Below are positions 8,231 through 15,420 of a stretch of 64,000 bases of DNA, piece after piece. Within the stretch, counting starts at the first letter, position 1. The number at the start of each line of letters is the position of its first letter. The DNA comes from Clostridia bacterium. GTDB taxonomy: Bacteria; Bacillota; Clostridia; Oscillospirales; Acutalibacteraceae. A model generated the notes under the pieces. It had not been told where the DNA came from and made no database searches. It saw only the letters and a list, made by a program, of their open reading frames with translations. The translations under genes and the position numbers were made by a program. Location: positions 58,897 to 122,896 of the forward strand of contig JAFVBH010000019.1 of NCBI GenBank assembly GCA_017480115.1, written 5' to 3'.

Positions 8231-8878
8231 TTACCCTCTGAAATAACTGAGTTTCTTTTCCAGCATATTGAATACAATTGTCAGAACGCCGCAAAATGCC
8301 AAATAGAACAGTGCGATAAAAAACAACGGCCAAATAATTGCCTTGGTCGCAACCAGATTTTCCGCAGCTTTCACCAGTTCCAATACGATGATTACGCGGG
8401 CAAGAGAGGTGTCCTTGACAAGTGTGATGATTTCATTGCTCATGGGCGGCAAAATACGTTTGATGACCTGAAGCAGCACGACTTTAAAAAAAACCTGCGT
8501 GCGCGTCATGCCCAAAACCTGACCTGCTTCATATTGCCCGATGGAGATGCTTTCAATTCCACCACGGTAGATTTCGGAAAAATAGACCGCGTAGTTTATA
8601 ATAAAGGCAATCAAGACGGCGACCACACGCGGCAGCAGTTTAGCATGAAACAGCAGCCCCGGGCCGTAAAATACAATCAATACCTGCAGCATCAGCGGCG
8701 TACCGCGAATGATCCATACGAAAACCTTTGACAGCCAGCGTAGAGGAAGAAATTTTGACATGGAACACAGGCAGATCGGCAGTCCCAACGGAAGAGCGGC
8801 AGCCAGTGTTACAAAAAAAAGCAGGCAGGTCATCTTAAACCCGTCGAGCAGTTGGAGAAAAACAGCGGTAAAGGTCAT
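8231..8878 (-). CDS. Polar amino-acid ABC transporter permease
   Basis: 215 aa integral membrane subunit of the His/Glu/Gln/Arg family. Hydrophobic segments near 10-33, 45-70, 80-100 and 180-205. The EAA loop reads YEAGQVLGMTRTQVFFKVVL (about 135-155), which docks to the ATPase. An RGTPLMLQVLIVFYGPGLL segment is typical of the PAAT family. It lies between the binding protein and ATPase genes. Confidence 0.94.
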   Translation of the reverse strand: MTFTAVFLQLLDGFKMTCLLFFVTLAAALPLGLPICLCSMSKFLPLRWLSKVFVWIIRGTPLMLQVLIVFYGPGLLFHAKLLPRVVAVLIAFIINYAVYFSEIYRGGIESISIGQYEAGQVLGMTRTQVFFKVVLLQVIKRILPPMSNEIITLVKDTSLARVIIVLELVKAAENLVATKAIIWPLFFIALFYLAFCGVLTIVFNMLEKKLSYFRG

Positions 8879-8901
8879 AACAAACCCTCAATTCTACATT
8901 A

Positions 8902-8942
8902 CTTAAAAGAAACGCGGAGGCGGCAGCACCGCCCCCCGCGTT
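8902..8942 (-). terminator. Hairpin with T-tract between binding-protein and permease genes (attenuator)
   Basis: On the minus strand GCGGGGGGCGG and CCGCCTCCGC form a GC-rich stem with a TGCTG-type loop, followed by TTTCTTTTAAG. It lies 24 bp after the binding-protein stop. Partial termination here would give more binding protein than membrane subunits, common in ABC operons. Confidence 0.6.
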
Positions 8943-8965
8943 AAATCCATTGTTTAAACGGACGC

Positions 8966-9838
8966 TCAGATGTCAAGCAGAATTCTGGTCTCAAGACCGT
9001 AGGTCTTTGCTATCTGTGCCAGCGTACCGTCAGCAGCAAGCGCTTCCATTGCGCCATTGACTGCGGCGACAAGATCGCTGCCCTTTCTGAAGCCGATGCC
9101 GTATTCCTCATTTGCGGAATCGTCAAAAACGTCAAGCACAAGAAGATCACTGAAATCGGTATCCTCGCCAACCATGGAGTACGCCATAACAGCGTCAATG
9201 ATAGCGACGTCAGACGCGCCGGCTTTTACTTCCTGCAAACTCTTTGCCTGGGTCTCCGCTGCAACATAGTTGCCGCTCAGAGAATTATCGGCAAGAATTG
9301 CGTCCTCACCGGCGGACCCTGCCTCGGCAACAAATGCCGCGCCTGCCATAGAAGCAAGATCAGTGTAATTCTCACTGTCGGCCGCTCTGACAACAGCTAC
9401 CTGCTTGTTGGCCATATATGCTTCAGAATAGTCGATCTCGGACTTAAAATCCTCTCTGATGGTCATGCCGTTCCAAATGCAGTCAATATCGCCCGCCTTG
9501 AGATCGATGATCTTGTGATCCCAATCGATCTCTTTAAACTCAACGTCAACGCCGAGATTCGCGGCAACAGCCTTGGCAAACTCAGTCTCAAAGCCGACAA
9601 GCTCACCGTTCTCGTCAAAATAGTTCATGGGTTCAAAGTAAGTGATGCCGACAACAAGCGTCCCCTTTGCCTTAACAGCGTCAAGATCGGCGACGACAGC
9701 CGCATCGCCCGCAGTGGTATCCTCAGCAACCACGGGATCGGGATCGGGCGTATCTTCCTTCTTGGAACAAGCAGCGAATGCGAATGTCACAAACAGCATA
9801 ATTACCGCAAGTGATAAAGCGAGTACTCTTTTCTTCAT
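8966..9838 (-). CDS. Amino-acid ABC transporter substrate-binding lipoprotein
   Basis: 290 aa. Lipoprotein signal MKKRVLALSLAVIMLF with lipobox FAFAAC (Cys about 24), then an acidic, disordered linker (KKEDTPDPDPVVAEDT) and a type-2 periplasmic binding fold: GTLVVGITYFEPMNYFDENG near 60, KEIDWDHKIIDLKAGDIDCI, then IREDFKSEIDYSEAYM. Anchored on the outer face of the membrane, it feeds the permease at 8231. First gene of the operon. The ligand is a polar amino acid by family; which one is unclear. Confidence 0.95.
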   Translation of the reverse strand: MKKRVLALSLAVIMLFVTFAFAACSKKEDTPDPDPVVAEDTTAGDAAVVADLDAVKAKGTLVVGITYFEPMNYFDENGELVGFETEFAKAVAANLGVDVEFKEIDWDHKIIDLKAGDIDCIWNGMTIREDFKSEIDYSEAYMANKQVAVVRAADSENYTDLASMAGAAFVAEAGSAGEDAILADNSLSGNYVAAETQAKSLQEVKAGASDVAIIDAVMAYSMVGEDTDFSDLLVLDVFDDSANEEYGIGFRKGSDLVAAVNGAMEALAADGTLAQIAKTYGLETRILLDI

Positions 9839-9875
9839 AAAAGAAAACCTCCAACTTAAATTTGGTATTATTTTA

Positions 9876-9904
9876 TCATATTACCCTGCTAAAGTAAATA
9901 CAAT
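9876..9904 (-). promoter_or_regulatory. Promoter of the amino-acid ABC operon
   Basis: Leftward: -35 TTGTAT (9899-9904), 17-bp spacer, -10 TATGAT (9876-9881). A second reading, TTTACT/17 bp/TAAAAT, is shifted 5 bp downstream. Either fits the binding-protein start at 9838. Confidence 0.6.
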
Positions 9905-9960
9905 TTTTTCATGACGAATAGAAAAATCCGATACCGTATTTTGTATATTTTTACAAAAGA

Positions 9961-9989
9961 TTGCAAACATACATAAAGTGTGCTAAACT
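9961..9989 (+). promoter_or_regulatory. Promoter of the 105-aa protein gene
   Basis: -35 TTGCAA (9961-9966), 17-bp spacer, -10 TAAACT (9984-9989), 28 bp before the ATG. Confidence 0.55.
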
Positions 9990-10016
9990 ATAATAAACTT
10001 TCAATGAGGTGTTTTT

Positions 10017-10334
10017 ATGATCGGAATCGGTAAATGGACGGGACCCATCGATACAATGTTTTATAAAGGCAATGTAACGTTCTATATTAAGGACGCGGGA
10101 GGGAAATACGATTTTGACTTTGATTTACCCGCCGGTATCAATAAAGTCCCGGACTATGAATTTACGGAAATCGCAGAGGACGGCAATACCCTGAATATCA
10201 AAGCCAAGGTGTCGCTGTTGCCCGGGAAGTCCGTTGACGCGGCCTTAACCTTTGATGGCGACACAATGCATGGAGTCGTCAAAGTCCCGTTTATCGGTAA
10301 AATCAAGGTCCAAAATTTCCGCCGCGTAGGATAA
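10017..10334 (+). CDS. Hypothetical 105-aa beta-rich protein
   Basis: Unrecognised. No signal peptide or membrane segment. Alternating hydrophobic strands (GNVTFYIKDAGGKYDFDFD, NTLNIKAKVSLLPGKSVD, AALTFDGDTMHGVVKVPF, GKIKVQNFRRVG) suggest a small beta-barrel or sandwich. AATGAGGTG precedes the ATG. It has its own promoter and no cotranscribed neighbour, although a short hairpin (ATGCGTC/GACGCAT at 10345-10361, no T-run) follows. It sits directly before the two amphipathic peptide genes, in the same orientation; any functional link is guesswork. Confidence 0.75.
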   Translation: MIGIGKWTGPIDTMFYKGNVTFYIKDAGGKYDFDFDLPAGINKVPDYEFTEIAEDGNTLNIKAKVSLLPGKSVDAALTFDGDTMHGVVKVPFIGKIKVQNFRRVG

Positions 10335-10399
10335 TTTTGTTCTATGCGTCGAAGACGCATGAATAAAATGTAAAAAATAACAGAAACAGCAGAAAAGAC

Positions 10400-10428
10400 T
10401 TGAAAAAACCTGAGAATTGCGATATGAT
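10400..10428 (+). promoter_or_regulatory. Sigma-A promoter of the 31-aa peptide gene
   Basis: -35 TTGAAA (10400-10405), 17-bp spacer, -10 TATGAT (10423-10428). The flank (CTTGAAAAAA) is the same as in the promoter of the next peptide gene, which lies 385 bp downstream. Confidence 0.8.
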
Positions 10429-10481
10429 GAACATGCAAGCAGTAGCTTCGCAAAAATATTGCAGAAAGGCAGATGTGCATT

Positions 10482-10577
10482 ATGGTAGAGTTTATCGAGA
10501 AGTTCATTGATTTTATTAAAGGTCTTGTAAAGAAGATGCAGGATTTCATTAAGGATACCCGCGCAAAGAACGACTAA
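10482..10577 (+). CDS. 31-aa amphipathic helical peptide, phenol-soluble-modulin-like pattern
   Basis: The peptide starts MVEFIEKFIDFIKGLVKKMQ and ends DFIKDTRAKND. Hydrophobic residues 2, 4, 5, 8, 9, 11, 12, 15, 16, 19, 22 and 23 line one face, with Lys, Glu and Asp on the other. There is no leader. In length and pattern it resembles leaderless modulins or bacteriocins, but that is pattern, not proven homology. AGAAAGG lies 12 nt upstream, which equals about 9 nt from the usual AGGAGG position. An in-frame ATG at 10473 is an alternative start. Own promoter and a strong terminator flank it. Confidence 0.75.
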   Translation: MVEFIEKFIDFIKGLVKKMQDFIKDTRAKND

Positions 10578-10605
10578 AGAAAATCCAATCCATGCTTTTA
10601 CGCAT

Positions 10606-10634
10606 TGCGGACGGTTTTCGTCCGCATTGTTTTT
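10606..10634 (+). terminator. Intrinsic terminator of the 31-aa peptide gene
   Basis: TGCGGACG (10606-10613) and CGTCCGCA (10619-10626) form a perfect 8-bp stem with a GTTTT loop, followed by TTGTTTTT. It is 28 bp after the stop codon. Confidence 0.9.
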
Positions 10635-10638
10635 ACTG

Positions 10639-10705
10639 CCCTTCGGGCAGCGGCGATGGCGTAACCGAAAGCTTGCAGCTTTCGCCGCCAAAGCCGCTTT
10701 CTTGT
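10639..10705 (+). repeat. Structured repeat, copy A
   Basis: The first 37 bases (10639-10675), starting CCCTTCGGGCAGCGGCGATG, are identical to 11130-11166; both copies also end in GCCGCTTTCTTGT. Foldable elements: GCCCTTCGGGC hairpin, GAAAGCTTGCAGCTTTC hairpin, and an outer AGCGGC/GCCGCT pairing. It lies just after the terminator of the first peptide gene. It is a noncoding dispersed repeat or a structured RNA; the class is not recognised. Confidence 0.65.
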
Positions 10706-10784
10706 GCGTATGCAGTAAATTTTCATAAACTGTATGTATATCCGTTAAGGAAATGTAAATTCTTTGGCAGCGTAAAAAAAACAC

Positions 10785-10813
10785 TTGAAAAAAATTTACA
10801 GATGTTGTAATAT
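10785..10813 (+). promoter_or_regulatory. Sigma-A promoter of the 52-aa peptide gene
   Basis: -35 TTGAAA (10785-10790), 17-bp spacer, -10 TAATAT (10808-10813), 53 bp before the ATG. Confidence 0.8.
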
Positions 10814-10865
10814 AACACCGTAAGGTTATTCCTTAATACATTTTACACGAAAGGTCGATAAAATC

Positions 10866-11024
10866 ATGAATTTTATTAACGAGTTCATTAAGCTCATTCA
10901 GGGTATTGTTGAGGCAATCCGCGGCATGGTCAAGAAATTCCGCAACATCAATGATGGTAAGGATCCCGATGCTACCACCACAACAGCGCCTGCTGCTGAA
11001 GATAGCGAGAACACTGCCGACTGA
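10866..11024 (+). CDS. 52-aa amphipathic helical peptide with Thr/Ala/acidic tail
   Basis: N-terminal helix MNFINEFIKLIQGIVEAIRG then MVKKFRNIND has hydrophobics at 3, 4, 7, 8, 10, 11, 14, 15, 18, 21, 22 and 25, the same periodicity as the 31-aa peptide. It is followed by a flexible tail (DATTTTAPAAEDSENTAD). No leader peptide. GAAAGG lies 11 nt upstream of the ATG. The promoter, start codon and helix repeat those of the previous gene at a 384-385 bp interval, so the two probably arose by tandem duplication and then diverged. Function unknown. Confidence 0.78.
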   Translation: MNFINEFIKLIQGIVEAIRGMVKKFRNINDGKDPDATTTTAPAAEDSENTAD

Positions 11025-11038
11025 TTTCACTGGCAGCG

Positions 11039-11067
11039 ATACGGTCTCTTCGGAGGCCGTATTTTTT
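11039..11067 (+). terminator. Intrinsic terminator of the 52-aa peptide gene
   Basis: ATACGGTCTC and GAGGCCGTAT form a 10-bp stem closed by a TTCG tetraloop, followed by TTTTTT. 14 bp after the stop codon. A second inverted repeat (ATTTCAT/ATGAAAT, 11068-11102) follows. Confidence 0.92.
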
Positions 11068-11129
11068 ATTTCATGGGAAACTTCTCCGTTGCCGATGAAA
11101 TAAAAAGATTTTAACGCCCGCCGAACCTA

Positions 11130-11208
11130 CCCTTCGGGCAGCGGCGATGGCGTAACCGAAAGCTTGTAGCTGCGCCGCCGAAGGCGTGCGGCGCAGCCGC
11201 TTTCTTGT
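11130..11208 (+). repeat. Structured repeat, copy B
   Basis: Shares its first 37 bases exactly with 10639-10675 and its last 13 with copy A, but the middle is replaced by a longer perfect hairpin (GCTGCGCCGC/GCGGCGCAGC). Preserved pairing despite changed bases argues for a conserved fold. It is the main content of the 314-bp gap 11025-11338; the rest is AT-rich and ends in a TATAAT (11310-11315) that may serve the next gene. Confidence 0.65.
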
Positions 11209-11338
11209 CCATCGTTGTTTTTACGTGCCGCTGCGGAACAGATACAAATGCAATGTATTTTTTATTTTTTTACACATTGTTCAACCATTCCTCGCCGCGT
11301 TCATGTATAATAGATAAAATATTATTAATGGGGCTGCT

Positions 11339-12205
11339 ATGTACGGATATGTGCGGGTGCATAAACCCGAAATGAAAATCAGAGATTTCGAGATCTACAG
11401 GGGCTTTTACTGTTCTCTATGCGATACGTTAAGTCGGCGGTACGGTCCGCTGGCAAGGCTGTTTTTAAGCTATGATCTTACTTTTTTTACCATATTTATG
11501 CTTTCCCAGCAGCATATGGCCTGCGGCTTCAAACAAGGCAGATGCCGGTTAAACCCTGCCAAAAAGTGTCTGAAAGCCACAGATGCGCGAAACCAACTGG
11601 AACTGTCGGCAGACATAACGATTATTTTGCTGTATTTCAAGCTGCATGATACAATTGACGACAGTCGTTTTTTCAAGCGGCTGTCCGCACGGTTCGCATT
11701 GCTGTTTTTGATTTGCAGGGTCAAGAAAGCGCGCAGGCTTCGACCGGAGATTTACACAAAAGCGGCGGATTATTACGACCGGCAATTCCGCGCCGAGCAT
11801 ACCCCGCATATCGGGATTGACGGCGCCGCGGCGCCCACTGCGGATTTTACAGCGTATCTTGCATCGGTTTGCGCCGGCGGCAGTCATGCGCAGGCAGCAT
11901 ATGACTTCGGCTATATGCTGGGTAGATTCATCTATATTGCCGACGCTGCAGATGATTTGCCAAAGGATTTGAAACGTCGCAGCTTTAATCCGTTTATAAA
12001 GGCATACAATATCAACAGTGAAAATCTGAAAGAAAAACTACCGCAGTGTATGGAAGTGTTGGAAATGACTGCCGCGCGGACAGACGAGTGTTACGCCGCG
12101 TGCGATGTTGACGGTTTTCGCGCAATCACGGACAATGTCGTATCTCTTGGGCTGTTTGCCCAGATTGACTTGATAAGGAAAAAATACGAAGAGGTGACAA
12201 CATGA
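11339..12205 (+). CDS. DUF5685 family protein
   Basis: 288 aa. Starts MYGYVRVHKPEMKIRDFEIY then RGFYCSLCDTLSRRYGP, the signature opening of DUF5685, with a CSLC pair and further Cys residues in GFKQGRCRLNPAKKCLK that could bind metal. Mostly helical; hydrophobic stretches near 45-65 and 120-130. A YIADAADDLPKDLKRRSFNP segment (about 200-220) recalls the Asp-rich motifs of isoprenoid-synthase-like folds. No signal peptide. A weak GGGG precedes the ATG, and its stop overlaps the J-like gene (ATGA). Function not established. Confidence 0.82.
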   Translation: MYGYVRVHKPEMKIRDFEIYRGFYCSLCDTLSRRYGPLARLFLSYDLTFFTIFMLSQQHMACGFKQGRCRLNPAKKCLKATDARNQLELSADITIILLYFKLHDTIDDSRFFKRLSARFALLFLICRVKKARRLRPEIYTKAADYYDRQFRAEHTPHIGIDGAAAPTADFTAYLASVCAGGSHAQAAYDFGYMLGRFIYIADAADDLPKDLKRRSFNPFIKAYNINSENLKEKLPQCMEVLEMTAARTDECYAACDVDGFRAITDNVVSLGLFAQIDLIRKKYEEVTT

Positions 12206-12840
12206 GAGATCCCTATGAGGTGTTGGGCATTACTAGAGACGCTTCCCTGTCACAAATCAAAAAAGCGTATAAAAATCTTGCAAAGAAAGCGGCTTCCCTG
12301 CCGGACACACAGGCAGAAGCGCGTATGGAAGAGCTGAACAACGCCTATGACGCAATCATGAATAACCGCAGTGAAAGCACCTATACCGGCGGTGAATATA
12401 CGGCGAACAACAGCGGCAGCTACAATGCCTATACCGGAGGGTATCACAACAGCGGCGCATACAGCGCGCCGGCGTACAGCGATGTGCGCCGCTTTATCGG
12501 GCAAAGCCGTTACGACGATGCGGACATGATTCTAAACGGTATTCCCACCGACAAACGCAGTGCTGAATGGCATTATCTGAAAGGCCGAGTACTTTACAAT
12601 AAGGGTTGGCTGGAGGACGCCTCCCGAGAGTTTGAGCAGGCATACCGTATGGAACCTGCAAACGGAGAATACAGAAGCGCTTATGAAAATATTTTTTCCA
12701 AACGCACCGGCGGCTATCGGCAGACAGGCAGCGGCAGAAATAATAACAGCGGCTGCGATGCTTGCAATATCTGCACAGGACTTCTTTGCGCGGACTGCTG
12801 CTGCGAGAGCATGGGCGGCGATCTGATCCCCTGTTGCTGA
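12202..12840 (+). CDS. J-domain-like TPR protein with degenerate HPD and Cys-rich tail
   Basis: 212 aa. N-terminal J-domain-like part (1-55): RDPYEVLGITRDASLSQIKK AYKNLAKK, but where HPD should follow the sequence is AASLPD, so the catalytic His is missing. Residues 60-95 are a low-complexity Gly/Tyr/Ser/Asn linker, 97-165 form a TPR-like helical region (AEWHYLKGRVLYNKGWLEDA, REFEQAYRMEPANGEY), and the tail is Cys-rich (CDACNICTGLLCADCCCE... ending IPCC), suggesting metal binding. Start overlaps the DUF5685 stop. Known relatives in Clostridia keep the Cys tail; the loss of HPD suggests no Hsp70 stimulation. Confidence 0.85.
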   Translation: MRDPYEVLGITRDASLSQIKKAYKNLAKKAASLPDTQAEARMEELNNAYDAIMNNRSESTYTGGEYTANNSGSYNAYTGGYHNSGAYSAPAYSDVRRFIGQSRYDDADMILNGIPTDKRSAEWHYLKGRVLYNKGWLEDASREFEQAYRMEPANGEYRSAYENIFSKRTGGYRQTGSGRNNNSGCDACNICTGLLCADCCCESMGGDLIPCC

Positions 12841-12855
12841 GGGAGGCATACTTAA

Positions 12856-13389
12856 TTGAGAAAGAGCACAAAAACCGCGCTGGGCGGCATTATTGCGGCG
12901 TTATCGCTGGTGCTGATGCTGCTGACATCGGTAATCCCGTTCCTCTCCTATGCGCTCCCCGCGCTTGCAGGGGTCAGTTTAATGATAATGGTCATGGAGA
13001 TCGATCGAAAGTGGGCATTTGCCGCTTATGCCACGATTTCGATGCTCTCCCTGTTCTTACTGGCAGATAAGGAAGCAGCGGTTATGTATGCGGCGTTTTT
13101 CGGCTATTATCCGATCCTGAAATCCGTGCTGGAGGAAAAATTAAACCGTGTGGCAGGTTTTATTATAAAATTGCTTGTATTCAATGCTGCAGTTGCTGTT
13201 GCGATCATTATTACGACGTTCGTATTTAAGATTCCGCTGGACGGCTTAGATGATTTTGGAAAGTATTCAATTCCGATTTTGATTGGGCTTGCGGAGCTGA
13301 CCTTTGTGATTTATGATTACGCGCTGTCGCGCTTCGTAATTCTGTATATGCGATATTTCAGAAAATATGTCCGCCGAATTTTCAAGTAA
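12856..13389 (+). CDS. Integral membrane protein of unknown function
   Basis: 177 aa, TTG start with GGGAGG 9 nt upstream. About five hydrophobic segments: GGIIAALSLVLMLLTSVIPF, ALPALAGVSLMIMVME, AFAAYATISMLSLFLLA, FIIKLLVFNAAVAVAIIITT and IPILIGLAELTFVIYDYAL; the C terminus is basic (RYFRKYVRRIFK). It resembles small ECF-S-like or DUF membrane proteins but no family can be named. It is third in a DUF5685/J-like/membrane protein operon (15 bp after the J-like stop), so it may anchor the other two. Confidence 0.8.
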   Translation: MRKSTKTALGGIIAALSLVLMLLTSVIPFLSYALPALAGVSLMIMVMEIDRKWAFAAYATISMLSLFLLADKEAAVMYAAFFGYYPILKSVLEEKLNRVAGFIIKLLVFNAAVAVAIIITTFVFKIPLDGLDDFGKYSIPILIGLAELTFVIYDYALSRFVILYMRYFRKYVRRIFK

Positions 13390-13390
13390 A

Positions 13391-13430
13391 AAACCGGAGA
13401 AAGCCATTGCTCTCTCCGGTCATTTTTATT
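13391..13430. terminator. Bidirectional terminator between the membrane protein gene and tsf
   Basis: ACCGGAGA (13393-13400) pairs with TCTCCGGT (13413-13420), extended inward. A-run before and T-run after give U-tracts in both directions, ending the rightward DUF5685 operon and the leftward rpsB-tsf operon. Confidence 0.9.
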
Positions 13431-13486
13431 ATCAGGAAACTGCTGGCGTTGTAAGCAGTCTTACTTATAATACTTCCAAGTAACGA

Positions 13487-14410
13487 TTACTGCACCATCT
13501 TTGCGATTTCGTCAGCGAAGTTTTCCTCTCTCTTCTCAAGTCCCTCGCCTCTCGCATAGCGGATAAATCCGGTCACCTTGATTTCGGTACCCAGCGTCTT
13601 CGCAACGGAAGCCACATAGCCCTTAACATCAAGATTGTTGTCCTTAACAAAGGTCTGATCGACAAGGCAAACGTCCTCATAGTACTTCTTGATCTTACCG
13701 ACAAGGATCTTCTCAAGCACCTGCTCGGGCTTATTCGCCATTTTGGGATCTTCCTTCAGCTGAGCGATCATGATGCCCTTTTCATGTGCAAGAACGTCAG
13801 CGGGAACAGCCTCAGCGTTCAGATACTGGGGGCTCATTGCTGCAACCTGCATGGCAACATCCTTACCCATGGTCTGGAATGCCTCAGTCGCAACTGCCTC
13901 GGGAGCAGCGTCAAAGGTAACGACAACGCCGACGGAGCCACCGCCGTGGATATAGGTAACAGCGGGCACAGTCACCCTGTCAAAACGGCGGATCTTCATA
14001 TTTTCGCCGATGGAAAGCACAGCCTCCTGGAACGCCGCAGCAACAGTCTCATCTCTGCCGACCATGGTCATTTCCTGCAGCGCCTCAACAGTGGCAGGAT
14101 TCTTTTCCGCAACAGTCTTTGCTACGCCGAGAACGAGATCCTTAAACTTCTCATTCTTTGCAACAAAGTCAGTCTCAGAGTTAACCTCAACGATAACGGT
14201 AACGCCATTGTCGTCTGTATATGTGAGAACAACGCCCTCGGCAGCGATTCTGTCCGCCTTCTTTGCCTGCTTGGAAAGACCCTTCTCACGAAGAACGTCG
14301 ATCGCCTTTTCAACGTCGCCGTCGGTTTCTGCAAGCGCGTTCTTGCAATCCATCATACCTGCGCCGGTCTTTGCTCTGAGCGCAGCAACATCTTTCGCGG
14401 TAAATGCCAT
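13487..14410 (-). CDS. tsf: Translation elongation factor Ts
   Basis: Nucleotide exchange factor for EF-Tu. 307 aa. UBA-like N terminus (MAFTAKDVAALRAKTGAGMM then DCKNALAETDGDVEKAIDVL), the TDFVAKNEKFKDL core motif (about 80-92), and the dimerisation domain with HIGGGSVGVVV-like segment (reads IHGGGSVGVVVTF) and SPQYLNAEAVP. TAGGAGG precedes the ATG. Second gene after rpsB, as in nearly all Firmicutes. Confidence 0.98.
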   Translation of the reverse strand: MAFTAKDVAALRAKTGAGMMDCKNALAETDGDVEKAIDVLREKGLSKQAKKADRIAAEGVVLTYTDDNGVTVIVEVNSETDFVAKNEKFKDLVLGVAKTVAEKNPATVEALQEMTMVGRDETVAAAFQEAVLSIGENMKIRRFDRVTVPAVTYIHGGGSVGVVVTFDAAPEAVATEAFQTMGKDVAMQVAAMSPQYLNAEAVPADVLAHEKGIMIAQLKEDPKMANKPEQVLEKILVGKIKKYYEDVCLVDQTFVKDNNLDVKGYVASVAKTLGTEIKVTGFIRYARGEGLEKREENFADEIAKMVQ

Positions 14411-14438
14411 TTTATTTTCCTCCTAATTGATTTGAAAT

Positions 14439-14464
14439 CAGCCCGTGCAGTGAAGTACGGGCTG
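14439..14464 (-). promoter_or_regulatory. Intergenic hairpin between rpsB and tsf
   Basis: CAGCCCGTAC and ACGGGCTG form an 8-bp stem in the 64-bp rpsB-tsf gap, with no strong U-tract (ATTTCAAAT follows). Likely an RNA processing or mRNA-stability element rather than a full terminator. Confidence 0.5.
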
Positions 14465-14474
14465 AGAATTTGAT

Positions 14475-15203
14475 TTATTCAGCGGCAGCGACTTCTGCAG
14501 CAGCCTCGGGCGTGTTCTGCTCGCCCTGTCGGCCTTCGATCACGCCGTCGGCGATCGCGCCTGCGATCAGCTTAACGGCACGAATCGCGTCGTCATTTCC
14601 GGGAATGACATAGTCGATCTCGTCGGGGTCACAGTTGGTATCAACGATCGCGATGATCGGAATACCCAGCTTTCTTGCCTCGGACACAGCGTTCTTTTCC
14701 TTTCTCGGGTCAACAACGAACATTGCGCCGGGCATACCCTTCATCTCGGTGATGCCGCCGAGGAACTTTTCGAGCTTTTCGATCTCAAGCTGAAGCTTTG
14801 CAACTTCCTTCTTGGGCAGCATATCAAAGGTGCCGTCCTCCTGCATGGCTCTGAGCTGACCGAGTCTCTTAATACGAAGCTTGATGGTGGAGAAGTTGGT
14901 GAGCATGCCGCCGAGCCAACGGGCGTTGACATAGGGCATACCTGCGCGGACAGCTTCTTCTTTAATGGACTCCTGCGCCTGCTTCTTGGTACCGACAAAG
15001 AGAATATCCTTTCCCTCCGCGGCGACCTGCTTGACGAACGCATACGCTTCGTCAAACTTCTTTACTGTTTTCTGCAGGTCGATAATGTAGATGCCGTTTC
15101 TTTCGGTGAAGATATAGGGAGCCATCTTGGGGTTCCATCTTCTGGTCTGGTGACCGAAATGCACGCCTGCTTCCAGCAGCTGTTTCATGGAAATTACTGA
15201 CAT
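14475..15203 (-). CDS. rpsB: 30S ribosomal protein S2
   Basis: 242 aa. Conserved opening [32 protein letters not shown], central [29 protein letters not shown], and [36 protein letters not shown]. The tail is Ala/Glu-rich. AAAAGGAGG upstream of the ATG. The leader between promoter and start is about 100 nt, long enough for autogenous control, but I cannot identify a known S2 leader fold. Confidence 0.98.
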   Translation of the reverse strand: MSVISMKQLLEAGVHFGHQTRRWNPKMAPYIFTERNGIYIIDLQKTVKKFDEAYAFVKQVAAEGKDILFVGTKKQAQESIKEEAVRAGMPYVNARWLGGMLTNFSTIKLRIKRLGQLRAMQEDGTFDMLPKKEVAKLQLEIEKLEKFLGGITEMKGMPGAMFVVDPRKEKNAVSEARKLGIPIIAIVDTNCDPDEIDYVIPGNDDAIRAVKLIAGAIADGVIEGRQGEQNTPEAAAEVAAAE

Positions 15204-15305
15204 TTTGTTTGCCTCCTTTTGTTATAACCACTGCGAAAGTCAACGTTTTCCCGCACACAAAAAGCGCACAACGAAAAAACTCATTCCGCATGAGATTTCC
15301 ATGGT

Positions 15306-15334
15306 ATTGTAGCACAGCGGAAAACAAAAATCAA
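15306..15334 (-). promoter_or_regulatory. Sigma-A promoter of rpsB-tsf
   Basis: Leftward: -35 TTGATT (15329-15334), 17-bp spacer, -10 TACAAT (15306-15311). Confidence 0.75.
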
Positions 15335-15380
15335 GCGTAAAATGACTGTTTTATAAAAAATATTTCCCGCTGCGGCAAAT

Positions 15381-15406
15381 CCCCCAGGGCAAATCTGCCT
15401 TGGGGG
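15381..15406 (-). terminator. Probable hairpin terminator after upp
   Basis: CCCCCAAGGCA and TGCCCTGGGGG pair strongly (one mismatch) 14 bp after the upp stop. On the minus strand the stem is followed by ATTTGCC, not a clean U-tract, so termination is uncertain. Confidence 0.4.
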
Positions 15407-15420
15407 AACTTTTCAAGTAA

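Noticed and set aside
10339..10375. Terminator of the 105-aa gene
   Set aside because: Short ATGCGTC/GACGCAT hairpin lacks a T-run on the plus strand, so not listed as a terminator.
10639..11208. CRISPR array
   Set aside because: Only two unequal copies separated by a gene; no regular spacers or cas genes.
15204..15334. Known S2 leader RNA for rpsB
   Set aside because: The leader is long enough, but I could not fold it into a recognised S2-binding structure by eye.
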